Origin: Wenxinia saemankumensis | Lineage (GTDB): Bacteria; Pseudomonadota; Alphaproteobacteria; Rhodobacterales; Rhodobacteraceae | Length of the DNA: 64,000 nt | Assembly (NCBI RefSeq): GCF_900141735.1 | Contig: NZ_FQYO01000002.1 | Coordinates: 702,521 to 766,520 of the forward strand | Reading direction: 5' to 3' | In this document: positions 18,142 to 27,292 of the stretch, one piece after another | Numbering within the stretch: the stretch's first letter is position 1 | Layout: each line of letters begins with the position of its first letter | Program-made: the position numbers and the translations under genes | The notes under the pieces: generated by a model | Database searches by the model: none | Told to the model about the DNA's origin: nothing | Seen by the model: only the letters and a program-made list of their open reading frames with translations

Positions 18142-20103
18142 ATGATCGTCGAACTCGGACAATTCTGCCTCATCCTCGCCTTCGCTCTGGCGATCCTGCA
18201 GACGCTCGTGCCGCTCGTCGGGGCGGGCCGGGGCTGGCGCGGCTGGATGGCCTTTGCCGAGCCGGCGGCCCTGGCGCAGTTCCTGCTGCTGGGGGTATCC
18301 TTCGTCGCGCTGGTGCGGGCCTTCGTCGTCTCGGACTTCTCGGTCCGGATCGTCGTCGAGAACTCCCATTCGCTGAAGCCGATGCTCTACAAGGTCACCG
18401 GCACCTGGGGGAACCACGAGGGCTCGATGCTGCTCTGGGTGCTGATCCTCGCCCTCTTCGGCGCGGCGGCGGCCTGGTTCGGGGGCAACCTGCCCGCGAC
18501 CCTGCGGGCGCGGGTGCTGGCGGTGCAGGGCAGCATCGGGGCGGCCTTCCTCGGCTTCGTCATCTTCACCTCGAACCCGTTCGACCGGGTGGCCTTTCCG
18601 CCGCTGGACGGGCGCGACCTCAACCCGCTGCTGCAGGATCCCGGCCTCGCCTTCCATCCGCCCTTCCTCTATCTGGGCTATGTCGGCCTCTCGATGGCCT
18701 TCTCCTTCGCCATCGCCGCGCTGATCGAGGGGCGGGTCGATGCCGCCTGGGGCCGCTGGGTGCGGCCCTGGACGCTGGCGGCCTGGGTCAACCTCACCAT
18801 CGGCATCGCGCTGGGCTCGTGGTGGGCCTATTACGAGCTCGGCTGGGGGGGCTTCTGGTTCTGGGACCCGGTCGAGAACGCGTCCTTCATGCCCTGGCTG
18901 ATCGCGGCCGCGCTGCTCCATTCCGCCATCGTGGTCGAGAAGCGCGAGGCGCTGAAATCCTGGACGATCCTGCTCGCCATCCTCGCCTTCGGCTTCTCGC
19001 TGCTGGGAACGTTCATCGTCCGCTCGGGTGTGCTCACATCCGTCCACGCATTCGCGTCCGATCCGACGCGCGGGGTTTTCATCCTCGCCCTCTTCGCGAT
19101 CTTCGTTGGCGGGGGCCTGACGCTCTATGCCTGGCGGGCGAGCGCGATGGAGGCGAAGGGCGTGTTCGGCCTGGTGAGCCGCGAGACCGGACTGGTGCTG
19201 AACAACGTCCTGCTTGCCGTGGCCGCGCTGGTCGTCTTCGTCGGCACGCTCTGGCCGCTGGTGGCCGAGATGGCGTTCGGCCGGGTCCTCTCCGTGGGTC
19301 CGCCGTTCTTCGACGCGGCCTTCACGCCGTTCATGGTCGCGCTGGCGCTGGCCCTGCCGGTCGGCGCGATGCTGGCGTGGAAGCGGGGCGATCTCGGCCG
19401 GTCGGCCCGCGCGCTCTGGCCGGCGGCCGCGCTGGCCGTGGCGGTGGGCGCGCTGGCCTTCGCCGTGCAGACCGGTCGATCGGCGCTGGCGCCCGTCGGC
19501 TTCGCGCTCGGCGTTTGGGTCGTCGCCGGGGCGGCGGTCGATCTCTGGGCCCGGACCGGGCGCGCCGGCGGACGGCTCGGGCGGCTCGCGCGGCTGCCGC
19601 GCGGCGACTGGGGCCGCGCCGTGGCCCATGCCGGTCTCGGCGTCACCTTCATCGGTGTGGCCGCGATGACCGCCTGGTCGGTCGAGGACATCCGCGTCGC
19701 GCAGGTGGGCGAAAGCTGGGAGGTCGCGGGCTACGACGTCACTCTGGCCGAGGTGACCGAAGGGCGCGGCCCCAACTACCTGACCACGATGGCCCGGATC
19801 GAGATGGGGCGGGGCGGGGCGACCGCGACGCTCTTCCCCGAGAAACGGACCTATCCCGTCGCCGCGATGCCCACGACCGAGGCCGCGATCTCGGGCGGGA
19901 TCTGGCGCGACCTCTACGTCGTGATCGGCGATCCGCAGGCGGCCGGCGGCTGGGCGGTACGGACCTACGTCAAACCCTTCGCCAACTGGATCTGGGGGGG
20001 CTCCATACTTATGGCGCTGGGCGGGGCGCTCTCTCTCACGGACCGGCGGCTGCGCTTCGCCGCGCCGGCCCGCCGCGCCGCGCGCCCGGTGCCCGCCGAA
20101 TGA
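18142..20103 (+). CDS. ccmF: Cytochrome c heme lyase subunit CcmF
   Basis: 653 residues, a polytopic inner-membrane protein with many hydrophobic helices. CcmF works with CcmH and CcmI to attach heme, delivered by CcmE, to apocytochrome c in the periplasm. The Trp-rich heme-handling motif WGGFWFWDPVEN (about residues 234-245) and the preceding YYELG are present. Conserved His residues flank it (for example in LAFHPPFLYLGYVG). A C-terminal periplasmic domain follows (about 515-620) before the last helix. Its stop overlaps the ccmH start (ATGA). The ORF start gives a normal CcmF N-terminus MIVELGQFCLILAFAL. Confidence 0.96.
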   Translation: MIVELGQFCLILAFALAILQTLVPLVGAGRGWRGWMAFAEPAALAQFLLLGVSFVALVRAFVVSDFSVRIVVENSHSLKPMLYKVTGTWGNHEGSMLLWVLILALFGAAAAWFGGNLPATLRARVLAVQGSIGAAFLGFVIFTSNPFDRVAFPPLDGRDLNPLLQDPGLAFHPPFLYLGYVGLSMAFSFAIAALIEGRVDAAWGRWVRPWTLAAWVNLTIGIALGSWWAYYELGWGGFWFWDPVENASFMPWLIAAALLHSAIVVEKREALKSWTILLAILAFGFSLLGTFIVRSGVLTSVHAFASDPTRGVFILALFAIFVGGGLTLYAWRASAMEAKGVFGLVSRETGLVLNNVLLAVAALVVFVGTLWPLVAEMAFGRVLSVGPPFFDAAFTPFMVALALALPVGAMLAWKRGDLGRSARALWPAAALAVAVGALAFAVQTGRSALAPVGFALGVWVVAGAAVDLWARTGRAGGRLGRLARLPRGDWGRAVAHAGLGVTFIGVAAMTAWSVEDIRVAQVGESWEVAGYDVTLAEVTEGRGPNYLTTMARIEMGRGGATATLFPEKRTYPVAAMPTTEAAISGGIWRDLYVVIGDPQAAGGWAVRTYVKPFANWIWGGSILMALGGALSLTDRRLRFAAPARRAARPVPAE

Positions 20104-20555
20104 AGTGGGTACTTGTCCTGCTGCTCTGGGCGCTGCCGGCCTTCGCCGTTCAGCCGGACGAGGTCCTGGACGATCCCGCACTCGAGGCGCGGGCGCGCGA
20201 GATCAGCGCCGGGCTCCGCTGCCCAGTCTGCCGGAACGAGAGCATCGACGAGAGCAATGCCGGCGTCTCGCGCGACCTGCGGCTGATGGTGCGCGAGCGG
20301 CTGGTCGCGGGCGACAGCGATGCCGAAGTGGTGGACGCGGTGGTTGCCCGCTACGGCGAATACGTCCTGCTCAGCCCCAATGCGCAGGGCGCGAACCTGC
20401 TGCTCTGGGCCGCGCCCGCACTGCTGGCGCTGGCCGGGCTGGGGATCGGGGCGCTGGCCGTGCGCCGCCGCGCCGCCGCCCCGGAGCCCGGCCTGACCGA
20501 GGAGGAGCAGGCCCGGCTCGACGCGATCCTCCGCGCGGGCCGTGACGAGGCGTAG
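20100..20555 (+). CDS. ccmH: Cytochrome c maturation protein CcmH (thiol oxidoreductase subunit)
   Basis: 151 residues. A cleavable signal peptide (MKWVLVLLLWALPAFA) precedes the domain with the redox pair C41-P-V-C44 in GLRCPVCRNESIDES. A C-terminal membrane helix follows (about 99-118, LLLWAAPALLALAGLGIGAL) with a short cytoplasmic tail. It keeps apocytochrome c cysteines reduced for heme ligation in the periplasm. Translationally coupled to ccmF by ATGA. This is the short CcmH; no fused CcmI/TPR part is present and ccmI is not adjacent. Confidence 0.95.
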   Translation: MKWVLVLLLWALPAFAVQPDEVLDDPALEARAREISAGLRCPVCRNESIDESNAGVSRDLRLMVRERLVAGDSDAEVVDAVVARYGEYVLLSPNAQGANLLLWAAPALLALAGLGIGALAVRRRAAAPEPGLTEEEQARLDAILRAGRDEA

Positions 20556-20612
20556 CGCTTTCCCGGCGGCGCGGAGCCTGTACTCTGGCGCGCGACGAGA
20601 GGAGGGCCCGCG

Positions 20613-21389
20613 ATGCAGTACCAGACGATCGCCTTCGACCTGACCGACGGGGTCGCCGTGCTGCGGCTCGACCGGCCGGAGGTGATGAACGCGCTCAACA
20701 CCCAGATGCGGGCCGAGATCCTGCACGCCGTCCGCAACCTGCCGGGCGCGGCCCGGGTGCTGGTCCTGACCGGGACGGGCCGCGCCTTCTGTTCGGGACA
20801 GGATCTCGGCGACGGGGTGAACGCGGCGCGGATGGATCTCGAGCGGGTGCTGCGCGACGAATACGCGCCGATGATCCGCGCCCTGCAGGATGCGCCCGTG
20901 CCGGTGATCGCGGCCGTCAACGGGGCGGCGGCGGGGGCGGGGGCGAACCTCGCGCTTGTCGCCGATGTCATCCTGGCCAGCGACGAGGCCTTCTTCCAGC
21001 AGGCCTTCACGCGGATCGGCCTGATCCCCGACGCGGGCGGCACCTGGTTCCTGCCGCGCATGGTCGGCAGTCAGCGGGCGATGGGGGCCGTGCTCTTCGC
21101 CGACCGGATCCCCGCCCGTCAGGCGGCGGAATGGGGCATGGTCTACGAGGTGACGCCGCACATGGATTTCGAGGCCCATTGGCGGGCCCGGGCCGCGCAG
21201 CTGGCGACCGGCCCGACCGAGGCGTTCCGCCTGGCGCGCGAGGCGCTGCGCGCCTCGTCGGGGGCCGATCTCGAGACGCAGCTGGCCCATGAGGCGCGGC
21301 TGCAGGGCCGGGCGGGCCAGACCCGCGACTTCAAGGAAGGGATCGTCGCCTTCCTCGAGAAGCGACCGGCCGTCTTCGAGGGGCGCTAG
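20613..21389 (+). CDS. Enoyl-CoA hydratase/isomerase family protein (PaaG-like)
   Basis: 258 residues with the crotonase fold. The oxyanion-hole motifs are at FCSGQDLGDG and GAAAGAGANLAL. The catalytic region IGLIPDAGGTWFLPRMVG resembles PaaG-type 1,2-epoxyphenylacetyl-CoA isomerases, in which an Asp takes the place of the usual second Glu. It therefore likely acts on acyl-CoA thioesters, with the exact substrate open. It follows ccmH by 57 bases and converges on gltA across a GC hairpin. In this group an enoyl-CoA hydratase gene between ccm genes and gltA is a common order (general knowledge). Confidence 0.85.
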   Translation: MQYQTIAFDLTDGVAVLRLDRPEVMNALNTQMRAEILHAVRNLPGAARVLVLTGTGRAFCSGQDLGDGVNAARMDLERVLRDEYAPMIRALQDAPVPVIAAVNGAAAGAGANLALVADVILASDEAFFQQAFTRIGLIPDAGGTWFLPRMVGSQRAMGAVLFADRIPARQAAEWGMVYEVTPHMDFEAHWRARAAQLATGPTEAFRLAREALRASSGADLETQLAHEARLQGRAGQTRDFKEGIVAFLEKRPAVFEGR

Positions 21390-21414
21390 CCCGCCAAACC
21401 CCCTGGAAACGACG

Positions 21415-21439
21415 AAGGCCGCCCCGGGGGGCGGCCTTT
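21415..21439. terminator. Hairpin terminator between the enoyl-CoA hydratase gene and gltA
   Basis: An 11-bp inverted repeat (AAGGCCGCCCC 21415-21425; GGGGCGGCCTT 21428-21438) sits between convergent stops, with AA and TTT flanks. It can serve as a short-U terminator for both strands. Confidence 0.6.
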
Positions 21440-21460
21440 GCGCATGGGGCAGGGCCGGGA

Positions 21461-22753
21461 TCAGCGGTTCTCGATATCCACGTAATCCCGCTTCGCCGCG
21501 CCGGTATAGAGCTGCCGGGGGCGGCCGATCTTGAGCGCCGGGTCCGAGATCTGTTCCTTCCACTGCGAGATCCAGCCGACGGTGCGCGCCAGCGCGAAGA
21601 TCGGCGTGAACATCGAGGTGGGGAAGCCCATCGCCTCGAGGATGATGCCCGAGTAGAAATCGACGTTCGGGAACAGCTTGCGGTCGATGAAGTACTGGTC
21701 GGCCGTGGCCTGCTTCTCCAGCTCCTTGGCGACCTGCAGGATCGGGTTGTCCTCGATCCCCAGGAGATCCAGCACCTCGTCCGCGGACTGCTTCATCACC
21801 GTCGCGCGGGGGTCGAAGTTCTTGTAGACCCGGTGACCGAAGCCCATCAGGCGGAACGGGTCGTTCTTGTCCTTGGCCCGTTCGATGTATTCGGGAATCC
21901 GGTCGACGGACCCGATCTCCTTCAGCGTCTCGAGCGCGGCCTGGTTCGCGCCGCCATGCGCCGGCCCCCAGAGGCAGGCGATGCCGGCCGCGATGCAGGC
22001 GAAGGGGTTCGCGCCGGAGGACGAGGCGAGCCGCACCGTCGAGGTCGAGGCGTTCTGCTCGTGATCGGCGTGCAGGGTGAAGATCCGGTCCATCGCGCGG
22101 GCGAGGATCGGGTCGACCTTGTACTCCTCCGCCGGGACGGCGAAGCACATGTGCAGGAAGTTCGACGCGTAATCGAGGTCGTTGCGCGGGTACACGAAGG
22201 GCTGGCCGATCGAGTACTTGTAGGCCCAGGCGGCGATCGTCGGCATCTTCGCGATCAGCCGGAAGGACGCCACCTCGCGCTGCCAGGGATCGGTGATGTC
22301 GGTGCTGTCGTGGTAGAAGGCGGCCATCGCCCCGACCACGCCGACCATCACCGCCATCGGGTGCGCGTCGCGGCGGAAGCCGCGGAAGAAGTACTGCATC
22401 TGTTCGTGCAGCATCGTGTGGCGGGTGACGGTGGTCTCGAACTCCTCGAGCTGGTCGGCCGTCGGCAGTTCGCCGTAGAGCAGCAGGTAGCAGACCTCGA
22501 GATAGTGCGACTTCCCAGCCAGCTGGTCGATCGGGTAGCCACGATGCAGCAGCTCGCCCTTGTCGCCGTCGATGAAGGTGATCGCGCTCTCGCAGGCGGC
22601 GGTCGAGGTGAAGCCCGGATCGTAGGTGAAGACGTCGCCCTGCGCGTAGAGCTTGCGGATGTCGAGCACGTCGGGCCCGCAGGTGGGCGACAGGACCGGA
22701 AGGTCGATGTCGCTGCCGTTCAGGTTCAGGGTCGCCGTCTTGTCTGCCGCCAT
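21461..22753 (-). CDS. gltA: Citrate synthase (type II)
   Basis: 430 residues, the hexameric Gram-negative type length. It condenses oxaloacetate and acetyl-CoA in the TCA cycle. Recognisable segments are [22 protein letters not shown], the catalytic-His region [17 protein letters not shown], the CoA-side [10 protein letters not shown], and [14 protein letters not shown]. The C-terminal WISQWKEQ and RPRQLYTG complete the family pattern. The start MAADKTATL at 22753 is supported by a GGGACA site; the upstream in-frame Met at 22804 is too close to gltX and adds an atypical tail. Follows gltX by 92 bases on the same strand and may be co-transcribed. Confidence 0.97.
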   Translation of the reverse strand: MAADKTATLNLNGSDIDLPVLSPTCGPDVLDIRKLYAQGDVFTYDPGFTSTAACESAITFIDGDKGELLHRGYPIDQLAGKSHYLEVCYLLLYGELPTADQLEEFETTVTRHTMLHEQMQYFFRGFRRDAHPMAVMVGVVGAMAAFYHDSTDITDPWQREVASFRLIAKMPTIAAWAYKYSIGQPFVYPRNDLDYASNFLHMCFAVPAEEYKVDPILARAMDRIFTLHADHEQNASTSTVRLASSSGANPFACIAAGIACLWGPAHGGANQAALETLKEIGSVDRIPEYIERAKDKNDPFRLMGFGHRVYKNFDPRATVMKQSADEVLDLLGIEDNPILQVAKELEKQATADQYFIDRKLFPNVDFYSGIILEAMGFPTSMFTPIFALARTVGWISQWKEQISDPALKIGRPRQLYTGAAKRDYVDIENR

Positions 22754-22845
22754 GAATTGTCCCTTCGGGTCGCTGGGCCCGCGGGCCCGTTTCGGGTTCG
22801 GCACCTAATTCGCCCGACCTAGCGGGGAAGGGTGACGAAATCGTA

Positions 22846-24273
22846 TCAGTGTCCGGGCTCCGTCCCGGCGTCCGCGATCCGCGCGACGCTCTCGTCGCGG
22901 CCGAGGACCAGCATCATGTCGAAGACGCTGGGGCTGACCGTCCGTCCGGCGAGGGCCGCGCGCAGCGGTCCGGCCAGCTTGCCCAGCTTCAGCCCGTGGG
23001 CTTCGGCCGTGCCGGCCACGACAGCCTCCAGCGCGTCGCGTTGCCACGTAGCATCTCGCAGCTGCGGCGTCAATTCCGCCAGTATACCACGGGATACCGG
23101 ATCGAGCGCGCCCGCGGCCTTCTCATCCGGCCGGATCGGGCGCTCGGCAAAGAGGAAGTGCGCCTTTTCAAACAGTTCGGGGAAGGACTTTGCGCGCTCC
23201 TTGAGATGCGGCATGGCCCGGGCCAGCCCGTCCCGCTGTCCCTCGGTGAGGGCGGGGCGGCCGATCGCGGCGAGGTAGCCCTCCAGTTCGTGCAGCAGCG
23301 CAGCATCGTCGGCGGCCGCGATGTGCTGGCCGCAGAGGTTCTCGAGCTTCTTGAGATCGAACCGTGCCGGCGAGCGGCCGATCCCGTCCAGGTCGAACCA
23401 GTCCCGCGCCTGGTCGTCCGTGAAGTATTCCGCGTCGCCGTGGCTCCAGCCGAGGCGCGTGAGGTAGTTCCGCATTCCCGCCGCGGGATAGCCCATGGCA
23501 CGATATTCGGCGGCGCCGGTCGCGCCGTGCCGCTTGGACATCTTCTTGCCGTCGGGACCGAAGATCAGCGGGATATGGGCCATCACCGGAACGTCCCAGC
23601 CCATCGCGTCGTAGACCAGCTTCTGCCGGAAGGCATTGGTCAGGTGATCGTCGCCGCGGATCACGTGGGTCACGCCCATGTCGTGATCGTCGACCACGAC
23701 GGCCAGCATGTAGACGGGCGTGCCGTCCGAACGCAGCAGGACCATGTCGTCGAGCTGGTCGTTGCCAAGCGTCACCTCGCCCTGCACCGCGTCGTGGATC
23801 GTGGTCGCGCCGTCCTGCGGGGCCCGGATGCGGATCACGTAGGGCGCGTCGGGATGGGTCGCGGGATCGGCGTCGCGCCAGGGCGACCGGAACAGGGTCG
23901 AGCGGCCCGCCTCCCGCGCCGCCTCGCGGAACGCCTCGATTTCCTCCTGCGTGGAGAAGCACTTATAGGCCGAACCTCTCGCGAGCAGCTCGCGCGCGAC
24001 CTCGGCGTGCCTGTCCGCGCGGGCGGCCTGGCTGATCGGCTCGTCGTCCCAGTCGAGGCCGAGCCAGGTCAGCCCGTCGAGGATCGCTTGCCGGTTCTCC
24101 TCGGTCGAGCGGGCGCGGTCGGTATCCTCGATCCGCAGCAGGAAGGTCCCGCCCTTCGCCCGGGCGAAGAGCCAGTTGAACAGCGCGGTCCGCGCCCCGC
24201 CGATATGCAGCTGACCGGTCGGCGAGGGGGCGAAACGGGTGACGACGGGCGCATCCGCGGACGTGTGGGACAT
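22846..24273 (-). CDS. gltX: Glutamyl-tRNA synthetase
   Basis: 475 residues, class I. The HIGH-type motif is in [20 protein letters not shown] and KMSKR is in [13 protein letters not shown]; the C-terminal anticodon-binding domain follows. It charges tRNA-Glu (and in organisms with GatCAB, some paralogues also charge tRNA-Gln). The tetra-cysteine zinc site of E. coli GltX is absent, as in many alphaproteobacteria. Divergent from comEC with only 97 bases between starts, which hold a CtrA-like site. A second gltX paralogue may exist elsewhere and cannot be judged here. Confidence 0.96.
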   Translation of the reverse strand: MSHTSADAPVVTRFAPSPTGQLHIGGARTALFNWLFARAKGGTFLLRIEDTDRARSTEENRQAILDGLTWLGLDWDDEPISQAARADRHAEVARELLARGSAYKCFSTQEEIEAFREAAREAGRSTLFRSPWRDADPATHPDAPYVIRIRAPQDGATTIHDAVQGEVTLGNDQLDDMVLLRSDGTPVYMLAVVVDDHDMGVTHVIRGDDHLTNAFRQKLVYDAMGWDVPVMAHIPLIFGPDGKKMSKRHGATGAAEYRAMGYPAAGMRNYLTRLGWSHGDAEYFTDDQARDWFDLDGIGRSPARFDLKKLENLCGQHIAAADDAALLHELEGYLAAIGRPALTEGQRDGLARAMPHLKERAKSFPELFEKAHFLFAERPIRPDEKAAGALDPVSRGILAELTPQLRDATWQRDALEAVVAGTAEAHGLKLGKLAGPLRAALAGRTVSPSVFDMMLVLGRDESVARIADAGTEPGH

Positions 24274-24279
24274 GGTGCG

Positions 24280-24294
24280 TTAACCTCTCGCTAA
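24280..24294. promoter_or_regulatory. CtrA-like binding site between gltX and comEC
   Basis: The sequence TTAA-N7-CTAA matches the CtrA consensus TTAA-N7-TTAA at 7 of 8 fixed bases. TTAA is rare in so GC-rich a sequence. It lies 77 bases before the comEC start and 7 bases before the gltX start. CtrA controls gene-transfer-agent and competence genes in Rhodobacter capsulatus (established), so a role for comEC is plausible but unproven. Confidence 0.45.
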
Positions 24295-24370
24295 CCCCGT
24301 TGCAGGATGCTGCGGCGTTATCAGGCGCCGCTCCGGAAGGACAGGGCGCAGCGCGGCGGAAAGGGGCGGT

Positions 24371-26458
24371 GTGAGCGGGGCGGAGGCCGGCGGAACCGGA
24401 ACGGCGGGGGCGGGCCCGGCCTGGCCGGGCATGGTCGCCGCAGCTATCGCCCGGCAGAGGGGCCACGGGCTGACCTGGGTTCCGGTCGCGCTCGGCACCG
24501 GGATCGGCATCTATTTCGCCCTGCCGGCCGAGCCGGGATCGGCCGCCTGGGCCGCGCTCGGGGCCGGGGCGCTGGTCCTGCTGGCCCTCGCCGCCCGGGC
24601 GGGGGAGAGCGCGGCGCCCCTCTTCGTGGGGGTCGCGCTGGTCGCCTGCGGGGCGGGGCTGGCCGGGCTGCGCACGGCCAGCACGGCCGCCCCGGTGCTG
24701 GGCTTCCGCTATTACGGCCCGATCGAGGGCCGCGTGGTGGAGATCGACCGCTCCGGCTCGGACGCGCTGCGCCTCACCCTCGACCGGGTCGTGCTGGAGG
24801 ACATGGCCCCCGCCCGCACGCCGGCGCGGGTGCGCGTGTCGCTGCACGGCGACCAGCACTGGACCGACCCTGCGCCGGGGCTGACGGTGATCCTCACCGG
24901 CCATCTCTCGCCGCCCTCGGGCCCGGTGGAGCCGGGGGGCTTCGACTTCCGCCGCACGGCCTGGTTCGAACGGCTGGGCGCGGTCGGCTACACGCGCACG
25001 CCCGTCCTGACCCTGGCCCGGGCGGAGGAGGGGCGCGCCGGCCTCGCCGTCCACCGGGCGCGGGCTGCGCTGTCGGACTGGATCTCGGCCCGGATGGACG
25101 GGGATGCGGGCGGGTTCGTCTCGGCCGTGACGACCGGCGACCGCTCGGGCCTGTCGCCCCGCGTGACCGAGGCGATGCGCGATGCCAATCTCTACCACCT
25201 CGTCTCGATCTCGGGGATGCATATGGGAATGCTGGTCGCGGTGGTCTTCGCCCTCGTCCGGGGCAGCGTCGCCGCGATCCCGCCGCTCGCGCTGCGCCTG
25301 TCCTCCAGAAAGGTGGCGGCCCTCGCCGCGCTGCCCGTGGCGGCGGCCTATCTCGCCCTCGCGGGGCGGGCCGTGCCGACGGAGCGGGCCTTCGTGATGG
25401 TGGCGGTCATGCTCGGCGCGGTGCTGCTGGACCGGCGGGCCCTGACCCTCCGCGCGGTCGCGGTGGCGGCGCTGATCGTGCTGGTGCTGCGGCCCGAGAC
25501 ACTGACCAATGCCGGCTTCCAGATGTCCTTCGCGGCCGTGATCGCGCTGGTCGTGGCCTTCGCGCGGCTGCCCTACCTGCCTCGGACAGGCGCCTGGCGG
25601 TGGGTCGGGCCGGTCCTGACGCTGGCCTTCTCGTCGCTGGTGGCGGGGCTTGCGACCGCGCCCTTCGCCGCGGCGCATTTCAACCGGGTCGCGCATTACG
25701 GCGTGCTGGCGAACCTTCTCGCCGTGCCGGCCATGGCCTTCGTCGTGATGCCGGGGGCGGTGGCGATGGCGCTGCTCGCCCCTCTCGGCCTCGCCGCGCC
25801 GGCGGTGGCTGTGACCGAGGCGGGGGCGCGATGGATCCTGTGGGTGGCGGAGCGTGTGGCCGCGCTCGAGGGCGCCGCGTCGTCGGTCAAGGCCCCGCCC
25901 GGGGCGGTGCTGCCGCTGCTCGCGGCGGGCGGGCTGGTCTTCGTACTCTGGCACGGGCGGGGGCGATGGGCGGGGCTGGCCCCGCTGGCCGTCGCGGGCG
26001 CGCTCTGGGCCGGGGCCGACCGGCCGGCCCTCCTCGTGGCGGAGAGCGGATCGCTCCTCGGCTTCCTGACGCCGGAGGGGCGGGCCCTGACCAAGGGTGT
26101 CGGCGAGAGCTTCGCGGCCGGCACCTGGCTCGAGAACGACGGCAGCGGTCTGACCCAGGCGGCCGCCGCCGGCCTGCCGGGCTGGACCGAGGCGCCGGCC
26201 CGCACCTTCCGCGCCGAGCTGCCGGGCGGGGCGATCATCGGGGTGCGGGGCGCGGGCGCCCTGGCGGCGCTGGACGGATGCGGCGGCGCGGCGATCCTCG
26301 TCGCCGACCGTCCGGTGGAGGGGGGGCGCCCCTGCGCGGTCTACGACGCGCCGCGCCTGCGCGGCACGGGGGCGCTGGCGATCCGGTCCGACGAGGCGGG
26401 GCTTGTGGTGGAGAGTGCGGCCGACCGGGCCGGGGACCGGCCGTGGACACGCCGGTGA
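24371..26458 (+). CDS. comEC: ComEC/Rec2-family DNA uptake channel
   Basis: 695 residues with a GTG start. ComEC forms the inner-membrane channel for single-stranded DNA during natural transformation and is needed for uptake of GTA DNA in R. capsulatus. It has an N-terminal membrane part with a DUF4131-like OB segment (about 100-180). The Competence domain core begins near FVSAVTTGDRSGLSPRV and DANLYHLVSISGMHMG, and is followed by multiple hydrophobic helices (about 285-510). The C-terminal 160 residues take the place of the metallo-beta-lactamase-like domain but lack any H-x-H-x-D-H motif, so a nuclease active site is not visible. Converges on lexA with 53 bases between. Confidence 0.88.
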   Translation: MSGAEAGGTGTAGAGPAWPGMVAAAIARQRGHGLTWVPVALGTGIGIYFALPAEPGSAAWAALGAGALVLLALAARAGESAAPLFVGVALVACGAGLAGLRTASTAAPVLGFRYYGPIEGRVVEIDRSGSDALRLTLDRVVLEDMAPARTPARVRVSLHGDQHWTDPAPGLTVILTGHLSPPSGPVEPGGFDFRRTAWFERLGAVGYTRTPVLTLARAEEGRAGLAVHRARAALSDWISARMDGDAGGFVSAVTTGDRSGLSPRVTEAMRDANLYHLVSISGMHMGMLVAVVFALVRGSVAAIPPLALRLSSRKVAALAALPVAAAYLALAGRAVPTERAFVMVAVMLGAVLLDRRALTLRAVAVAALIVLVLRPETLTNAGFQMSFAAVIALVVAFARLPYLPRTGAWRWVGPVLTLAFSSLVAGLATAPFAAAHFNRVAHYGVLANLLAVPAMAFVVMPGAVAMALLAPLGLAAPAVAVTEAGARWILWVAERVAALEGAASSVKAPPGAVLPLLAAGGLVFVLWHGRGRWAGLAPLAVAGALWAGADRPALLVAESGSLLGFLTPEGRALTKGVGESFAAGTWLENDGSGLTQAAAAGLPGWTEAPARTFRAELPGGAIIGVRGAGALAALDGCGGAAILVADRPVEGGRPCAVYDAPRLRGTGALAIRSDEAGLVVESAADRAGDRPWTRR

Positions 26459-26464
26459 CAGCCC

Positions 26465-26510
26465 GGCGACCGGCCCGCTCGCGCGACGGGGGCGCGACCG
26501 GGCCGGGCGC
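26465..26510. terminator. GC-rich hairpin between comEC and lexA
   Basis: The 53-base gap between the convergent stops consists largely of an imperfect inverted repeat (CCCGG ... GGCCCG ... TCGCGC, then GCGCGA ... CGGGCC ... CCGGG). It has no U run, so at most it is a weak or Rho-assisted terminator for both genes. Confidence 0.3.
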
Positions 26511-26511
26511 G

Positions 26512-27204
26512 TCAGTAGCTGCGGATCAGGCCGACCAGCCTGCCCCGCACCTCGACATCGGCGGCGGAGAAGGTGCGCGTCGGGTAGGCCGGGTTCGCCG
26601 CCTCCAGCGCGACGGAGGTGCCGGAGCGGCGAAGCCGCTTGAGCGTCGCTTCCTCGCCCTGGACGACGGCGACGACGATGTCGCCGTCATCGACGGCCGA
26701 CGTCTCCCGGATGACCACGACGTCGCCGTCGTTGATCCCGGCCTCAATCATCGAATCCCCGCGCACTTCCAGCGCGTAATGGCTGCCACGCCCCACCATC
26801 GAGGCGGGAACGGCGACCCTCGACGACACCTCGGCGATGGCGGCGATCGGCACACCGGCGGCGATGCGCCCCATCACGTCGAGCTCCACCGCCTCGACCG
26901 TCACGGGGCGGGCCTGGCGGGGGGGCGGCGCGTCCGGGCGGTCGCCGTCGACCACGCGGGGGGTGAAGCCGCCGGTCCTGCCCGCCAGCGAGTCCGGCAG
27001 GCGCACGATCTCGAGCGCGCGGGCCCGATGCGCGAGACGGCGGATGAAGCCGCGCTCCTCCAGCGCCGTGATCAGGCGGTGGATGCCGGATTTGGACCGC
27101 AGGTCGAGCGCGTCCTTCATCTCGTCGAAGGAGGGCGGCACGCCGTCGCGCTGCACGCGCTTGTGGATGAAATCCAGAAGATCGAGTTGTTTTTTCGTGA
27201 GCAT
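26512..27204 (-). CDS. lexA: LexA repressor
   Basis: 230 residues. LexA represses DNA-damage genes and cleaves itself when RecA filaments form. The N-terminal helix-turn-helix is [40 protein letters not shown] (1-65). The cleavage site is A116-G117 in GRIAAGVPI, the catalytic Ser is S151 in RGDSMIEAG, and the catalytic Lys is K189 in ATLKRL. The linker is longer than in E. coli (about 70-105), as is typical for alphaproteobacteria. A perfect SOS box precedes the gene. In R. capsulatus LexA also affects gene-transfer-agent production (established), which is notable given the comEC and endolysin/holin neighbours. Confidence 0.97.
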   Translation of the reverse strand: MLTKKQLDLLDFIHKRVQRDGVPPSFDEMKDALDLRSKSGIHRLITALEERGFIRRLAHRARALEIVRLPDSLAGRTGGFTPRVVDGDRPDAPPPRQARPVTVEAVELDVMGRIAAGVPIAAIAEVSSRVAVPASMVGRGSHYALEVRGDSMIEAGINDGDVVVIRETSAVDDGDIVVAVVQGEEATLKRLRRSGTSVALEAANPAYPTRTFSAADVEVRGRLVGLIRSY

Positions 27205-27245
27205 CGCCGCTCTCGGCCCCCGTCGCCGGTTCAGGTTTGCCGAAT

Positions 27246-27260
27246 GTTCTAGGCCCGTTC
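27246..27260 (-). promoter_or_regulatory. SOS box (LexA operator), GTTC-N7-GTTC
   Basis: GTTC at 27246-27249 and GTTC at 27257-27260, exactly seven bases apart, make a perfect alphaproteobacterial LexA site. It lies 42-56 bases upstream of the lexA start and 33 bases from the moeA stop, consistent with autorepression from a promoter internal to the moeA-lexA gap. Confidence 0.88.
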
Positions 27261-27292
27261 CCGTTTCGTGTCAACGACTCCCGGCCCGGCGG

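Noticed and set aside
24307..27252. A 981-residue plus-strand frame across comEC and lexA
   Set aside because: Out-of-frame shadow; comEC and lexA have clear motifs in other frames.
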